Source of the DNA: Streptomyces sp. RB17
Lineage (GTDB): Bacteria > Actinomycetota > Actinomycetes > Streptomycetales > Streptomycetaceae
Assembly (NCBI RefSeq): GCF_009604455.1
Contig: NZ_WEGL01000002.1
Location: forward strand, 248,001 to 312,000
Direction: 5' to 3'
DNA: 64,000 nt
Of this stretch, positions 59,034-64,000 are shown piece by piece. The first letter of the stretch is position 1; each line of letters opens with the position of its first letter. The notes below the pieces were generated by a model. The model had not been told where the DNA came from. It did not search any database and saw only the letters and a list, made by a program, of their open reading frames with translations. The position numbers were made by a program, and so were the translations under genes.

Positions 59034-59509
59034 ACGAGGACCATGAGCTTCCGGAACCGGCCTCGGCGGACGAGGAGTTGGCGGACGCGCTGCTGGAGGA
59101 GGAGCTGCGTCAGGCGGCCGCGGTCCTCGACCCGGTCCCGGACGCCCTGCGCCAACTGGCGCTCGACGCCTACGCGTTGCACGACCTGGACGCGAGGATC
59201 GCCGAGCTGACCTTCGACTCGCTGGTGGACGCGCTGCCGGTCAGGGGCGTGCCGGACGCCCCGCGGATGCTGACGTTCAGCGCGGGCGAGGTCACCGTCG
59301 ACGTCGAGGTCACCGAGGACGGGCTGATCGGCCAGGTGCTGCCGCCGCAGTCCGCGCGCATCGAGGTGCTCGGCGGCCCGCGGACCGCCCGCCCGGTCAC
59401 GGTCGACACCCTGGGCCGCTTCACCAGCGACACACCACCGGCCGGCCCGTTCGCCCTCAGGCTGCGGACCGGCGCGGAGGTGATCGTCACGGAGTGGCTG
59501 CGGGCCTGA
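59030..59509 (+). CDS. unknown protein cotranscribed with the sigma factor
   Basis: A 159-residue protein starting at a GTG that overlaps the sigma stop (GTGA). Residues 1-70 are strongly acidic and helical (S-A-D-E-E-L-A-D-A-L-L-E-E-E-L-R-Q). Residues 85-159 look beta-rich, like a carboxypeptidase-regulatory or PEGA-type domain (V-T-V-D-V-E-V-T-E-D-G-L-I-G-Q-V). There is no membrane segment. Its position suggests an anti-sigma or adaptor role, possibly a protease substrate, but no known anti-sigma motif is visible. Confidence 0.8.
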   Translation: MNEDHELPEPASADEELADALLEEELRQAAAVLDPVPDALRQLALDAYALHDLDARIAELTFDSLVDALPVRGVPDAPRMLTFSAGEVTVDVEVTEDGLIGQVLPPQSARIEVLGGPRTARPVTVDTLGRFTSDTPPAGPFALRLRTGAEVIVTEWLRA

Positions 59510-59523
59510 CCCTGCTCAGGACG

Positions 59524-60747
59524 TCATACGGACCAGGTCACGGGCAGCGTCCGCGGCCCGCGGATCATCGTCCGGTGCCGCCACCGCACCTCCTCGGCCG
59601 GCACCGCGAGCCGCAGCCCGGGCAGCCGGTCCAGCAGGGTGTCGACGAGCAGCTCGGTCTGCAGCCGGGCCAGCAGCGTGCCGGTGCAGAAGTGCGGGCC
59701 GTTGCCGAACGCCACGTGCGGGTTCGGATCGCGGTCGGGGTCGATGCGGTCCGGGTCCGGGAAGACGGCCGGGTCGCGGTTGGCGGCGAGGTAGGAGACG
59801 TACACCGGCTCGCCCGCGGTGATCCGGTGGCCGGCGATCTCCACGTCCTCCAGCGCGATCCGGGCGAGCCCGACCGAGCTGCGGTGCGGGATCCAGCGGA
59901 ACAGCTCGTCCAGCACGGGGCCGCGCGCGTCGGGCCTGGCCCGCATCCGCTCGATCAACTCCGGCCGGGTCAGCATCAGATACAGCATCTGCCCGCAGTT
60001 GTGCGTGACGGCCTCGCCGCCGATCTGCAGCGGGCCGGCCAGTCCGACGGCCTCCTCCTCGCTGATCTCCCCGCGCGCCACGGCTGCGCCCAGCATCGAG
60101 TAGACGTCCTCGCCGGGGCTGTGGGCGCGGGCCCGGACGGTCGTGGTGATCCAGCCGTACAGGCCCTCCTTGGCGCGGCCGGCCGCCTCGGCCCCGTTGG
60201 TGGAGATGATCTCCCGGGTCCAGGCGTGCACCTGCGCCCGGTCGGCGGCGGGCACGCCCATCACCTCGCTGACGACGGTGAGCGGGAACGGCTCCAGCAC
60301 CCGCTCGATCAGATCGGCCGGCGGTCCGTCCCGTACGACACCGCCCACCAGCTCGTCCAGGATCGCCTGCGCGCGGGGCCGCAGCCGCTTCATGGCGCTC
60401 ACCGTGAAGGCGCCGGCGACCGGCTTGCGCAGCCGGTTGTGGTCGGGCTGGTCGGCCCAGGCGAGCGAGCCCGGGCGGGGCGCGAAGTTCGGCGCCATCC
60501 GGGTCACCTGACGGCCGGTCACCTCGGCGCGGCTGAACCGCGGGTCGTTGGTGATCAGCTTCACGTCGTCGTGGCGGGTCGCCAGCCACGCCCAGCCCTC
60601 GCCGAACGGCAACCGGATCCGGGTCAGCGGACCCTCGCGCATCAGGCCGTCGAGGACCGGGTCGAAGTCCGTTCCGTCCAGGTCGGGTGTGGGCCAGTCC
60701 CGTACGGGCGGCGGGGCGTGGCCGGTGAGCGTGGTCTCCTCGGTCAT
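59524..60747 (-). CDS. cytochrome P450
   Basis: A 407-residue soluble bacterial P450 of the CYP105/107-like type. The heme-binding loop is F-G-N-G-P-H-F-C-T-G near residue 350 and the K-helix ExxR is seen as E-L-F-R near 283. The I-helix reads G-G-E-A-V-T-H-N instead of the usual A-G-x-D/E-T-T, with Val before Thr. ATG at 60747 is chosen by homology-like length; an ATG at 60768 adds seven residues. Neither has a strong ribosome-binding site. It converges on the sigma-associated gene with 14 nt between. No ferredoxin gene is adjacent. Confidence 0.92.
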   Translation of the reverse strand: MTEETTLTGHAPPPVRDWPTPDLDGTDFDPVLDGLMREGPLTRIRLPFGEGWAWLATRHDDVKLITNDPRFSRAEVTGRQVTRMAPNFAPRPGSLAWADQPDHNRLRKPVAGAFTVSAMKRLRPRAQAILDELVGGVVRDGPPADLIERVLEPFPLTVVSEVMGVPAADRAQVHAWTREIISTNGAEAAGRAKEGLYGWITTTVRARAHSPGEDVYSMLGAAVARGEISEEEAVGLAGPLQIGGEAVTHNCGQMLYLMLTRPELIERMRARPDARGPVLDELFRWIPHRSSVGLARIALEDVEIAGHRITAGEPVYVSYLAANRDPAVFPDPDRIDPDRDPNPHVAFGNGPHFCTGTLLARLQTELLVDTLLDRLPGLRLAVPAEEVRWRHRTMIRGPRTLPVTWSV

Positions 60748-60906
60748 GCGCACCACATTGGTACGCATGCGGGGCGTTGTCCTGCGGGAGTGCGCCAGGT
60801 GGGGGGCGGCGCGCTACACGGGGTGCCACCTTGTGCCGTCGGGCGACCGCGGGTCGCCGTGGTTGATCGCGCCCGCGCGGCGCAGCCGCATGTCGAGCAC
60901 GGCCCC

Positions 60907-60923
60907 GCGCCCCTTCGGGGCGC
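60907..60923 (-). terminator. hairpin after the amidohydrolase gene
   Basis: GCGCCCC and GGGGCGC form a perfect 7-bp stem with TTC loop directly after the leftward amidohydrolase stop. The rest of the 177-bp gap up to the P450 start (60748-60906) shows only the P450 promoter region and no gene. Confidence 0.65.
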
Positions 60924-60924
60924 T

Positions 60925-61704
60925 TCAGGCCGCGTTGATGACATCGGCCAGCGCGTTCGCCGGCCGTTCCAGCCCCGGCCCGGCCGCGCCGGCCGGCTCG
61001 ACCATATAGGTGTCCCGGCGGATCTCCACCATCAGGGCGGTGACCCGGGTGTCGCGGCCGTAGAACTCCAGCGGCACGTACGTTCCGGCGAACGGGCTGT
61101 CCAGTCCCGTCTCCCCGACGGCCGCGAACGCCTTACGGGCCGCTTCCATGAGCCCCTCCGGGGTGTGGAAGGCATCCGTCCCCAGGCACACCGGCGGACG
61201 CGGCCCGGTGCCGTGCAGCTCGTAGGGCAGCGGCTCGGTCGGATAGGAGTGCACGTCGATCACGACGGCCCGGCCGGTGGCCGCCAGCCGGTCCGCCACC
61301 GCCTCGGTCATGGCGCGCGCGTACGGCCGGAAGTACCGCGCCAGCAGCGGCTCCGGATCGGTGTCAGCGGGCCGTAGCTCGGCCCGGTGCGTGGTCCGCG
61401 TGTACACGGCGCCCATGCCGACGGCCGCCATCTCCTCCCGCTCGTCGGGGAACCGCTCCGGGTCCACGACCAGCCGGGACAGCCGGTTCACGAACCGCCA
61501 CGGCGTGACGTCGGCCAGGGCGGCGGCCTGCTCGGCGAGTTCGGCGGTGTGCGCGTCCGTGATGTGGTCCAGTTCCCGTTCCAGCGCGGCGTCGTCCAGC
61601 ACGATCCCGCCGCGCACGTCCTCGGGGATCGCCCGCGCGGAGTGCGGCACGTGCAGCAGCACGGGCGAGTCGGGGGCACCGGGCAGGAGTTCGTAGGAGG
61701 ACAC
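60925..61704 (-). CDS. N-formylglutamate amidohydrolase family protein
   Basis: A 259-residue HutG-like zinc amidohydrolase. Visible are L-L-H-V-P-H-S-A-R near residue 18, L-D-H-I-T-D-A-H-T near 47, and V-I-D-V-H-S-Y-P near 146, where His residues probably bind metal. GTG at 61704 was chosen because the sequence upstream in the same frame is Pro/Arg-rich and unlike the family, and GGAG lies close before it. Substrate may be N-formylglutamate or another N-acyl amino acid. No histidine-utilisation genes are adjacent. Confidence 0.85.
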   Translation of the reverse strand: MSSYELLPGAPDSPVLLHVPHSARAIPEDVRGGIVLDDAALERELDHITDAHTAELAEQAAALADVTPWRFVNRLSRLVVDPERFPDEREEMAAVGMGAVYTRTTHRAELRPADTDPEPLLARYFRPYARAMTEAVADRLAATGRAVVIDVHSYPTEPLPYELHGTGPRPPVCLGTDAFHTPEGLMEAARKAFAAVGETGLDSPFAGTYVPLEFYGRDTRVTALMVEIRRDTYMVEPAGAAGPGLERPANALADVINAA

Positions 61705-61785
61705 GGGCGGCTCCGGGGCGTTGTCAGTGGTCTGGTGCAGGATCAAGGTGTCACATCGAGGCCGAGCGAGGGGCGGGGCCGGAGC

Positions 61786-62127
61786 ATGCCGATCAGCAAT
61801 CCCCGGGTGGCGGGGCACGCTTTCCTGGACGGGCTGTACCGGGACGGGTATTTCCCGGACCACGTCGTGGACAAGGGCCGGGAGATCCTGCTCGCCCTGT
61901 GCGCGCGGATCGAGGCCGAGCGGCCCGCCGACCTGGTCGCCCTGTACCGGCTGACGCAGGCCGCCACCGAGGAGTTCAACGCACTGGAGGCGGAGTTCGA
62001 GGCGGCCGGCAGCGAGATCGAGACGGTGGCCCGCGAGGAGATAGGCGGCGACTTCTGGTTCGTCGCGCGGGCCTACGGCTTCGAGGACGCCGACGCGGAG
62101 GAGTTGATCGCCACCCGGGAGTGGTGA
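61786..62127 (+). CDS. small hypothetical protein, DUF5713-like
   Basis: A 113-residue acidic protein with the pattern F-L-D-G-L-Y-R-D-G-Y-F-P near the N terminus and I-G-G-D-F-W-F-V-A-R-A-Y-G-F near residue 85. I recognise it as resembling the DUF5713 family of unknown function. GGAG precedes the ATG at 61786 closely. It is divergent from the amidohydrolase gene. Confidence 0.75.
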   Translation: MPISNPRVAGHAFLDGLYRDGYFPDHVVDKGREILLALCARIEAERPADLVALYRLTQAATEEFNALEAEFEAAGSEIETVAREEIGGDFWFVARAYGFEDADAEELIATREW

Positions 62128-62169
62128 CCTTCGGTCCGCTCTCCCGGACGGGGGCGGTACCCGGACATG

Positions 62170-62205
62170 CCTCCGCCCCGGCGGACGTACCGGCCGGGGC
62201 GGAGG
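62170..62205. terminator. 13-bp-stem bidirectional terminator
   Basis: CCTCCGCCCCGGC (62170-62182) and its exact reverse complement (62193-62205) enclose a 10-nt loop between the convergent DUF5713-like and isocitrate dehydrogenase genes. Confidence 0.8.
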
Positions 62206-62238
62206 ACACTCAGGTCAGCGGCTCGGGCGCCGCAGGCA

Positions 62239-64000
<1,762 letters not shown>

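Noticed and set aside
61387..62127. Longer rightward frame ahead of the DUF5713-like gene
   Set aside because: The upstream part is antisense to the amidohydrolase; only the part from 61786 has its own ribosome-binding site and plausible composition.

Overview
The window is high-GC actinobacterial chromosome, almost certainly Streptomyces. Codons end in G or C, many genes start with GTG and are coupled by 4-nt ATGA/GTGA overlaps, TTA codons are very rare, and the gene families (MarR/TetR/LacI regulators, LLM flavoproteins, an F420 enzyme, monomeric isocitrate dehydrogenase) are typical of the genus.

The dominant feature is a complete pyrrolobenzodiazepine (PBD) antibiotic cluster at about 8.3-32.8 kb. 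It holds sixteen genes whose content and order match the tomaymycin cluster as I recall it (tomA to tomP). An A-T NRPS loads an anthranilate. A C-A-T-reductase NRPS adds a proline-like acid and releases the dipeptide as an aldehyde. A class II DAHP synthase, an anthranilate-synthase-like protein and oxygenases with an O-methyltransferase build the A ring. The tyrosine hydroxylase, DOPA dioxygenase, gamma-glutamyltransferase, F420 oxidoreductase, PhzF-like isomerase and tautomerase set build the ethylidene-proline C ring. A UvrA-like protein gives self-resistance. Two genes (tomC, tomM) contain a TTA codon. A MarR gene lies upstream, and a 143-bp MITE-like element lies just after tomP.

Left of the cluster (0-7.9 kb) are a catabolic locus (Gfo/Idh oxidoreductase, SDR, phytanoyl-CoA dioxygenase-like protein, divergent LacI regulator), a cupin, a small membrane protein, a divergent TetR/MFS drug-efflux pair with strong palindromes, and tRNA-Pro(GGG). 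Right of it come a flavin amine oxidase, an NmrA-like reductase, an APC permease and a six-gene 4-hydroxyproline catabolic operon (37.5-43.1 kb) with its GntR regulator.

From 43.2 to 51.3 kb lies a sulfur-type regulon: a glutathione-transferase-like reductase, an amino-acid-type ABC importer and two LLM flavin monooxygenases. Three separate transcripts there each begin with a small leader peptide sharing the motif [HA][IV]DLxRVxSA, and one also carries a SAM-IV-like riboswitch. A truncated GNAT gene containing a dispersed repeat sits among them.

From 51.4 to 64 kb are an astacin/matrixin-like metalloprotease, a LuxR-type ATPase regulator, and a locus with a TPR-CHAT caspase-like protease divergent from a cytoplasmic subtilase, an ECF-type sigma factor and a small unknown protein. 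Outside CRISPR contexts this protease-plus-sigma arrangement recalls the type III-E Craspase logic and is the best candidate here for an undescribed signalling system. A P450, an N-formylglutamate amidohydrolase-like protein, a small DUF5713-like protein and a truncated monomeric isocitrate dehydrogenase end the window.
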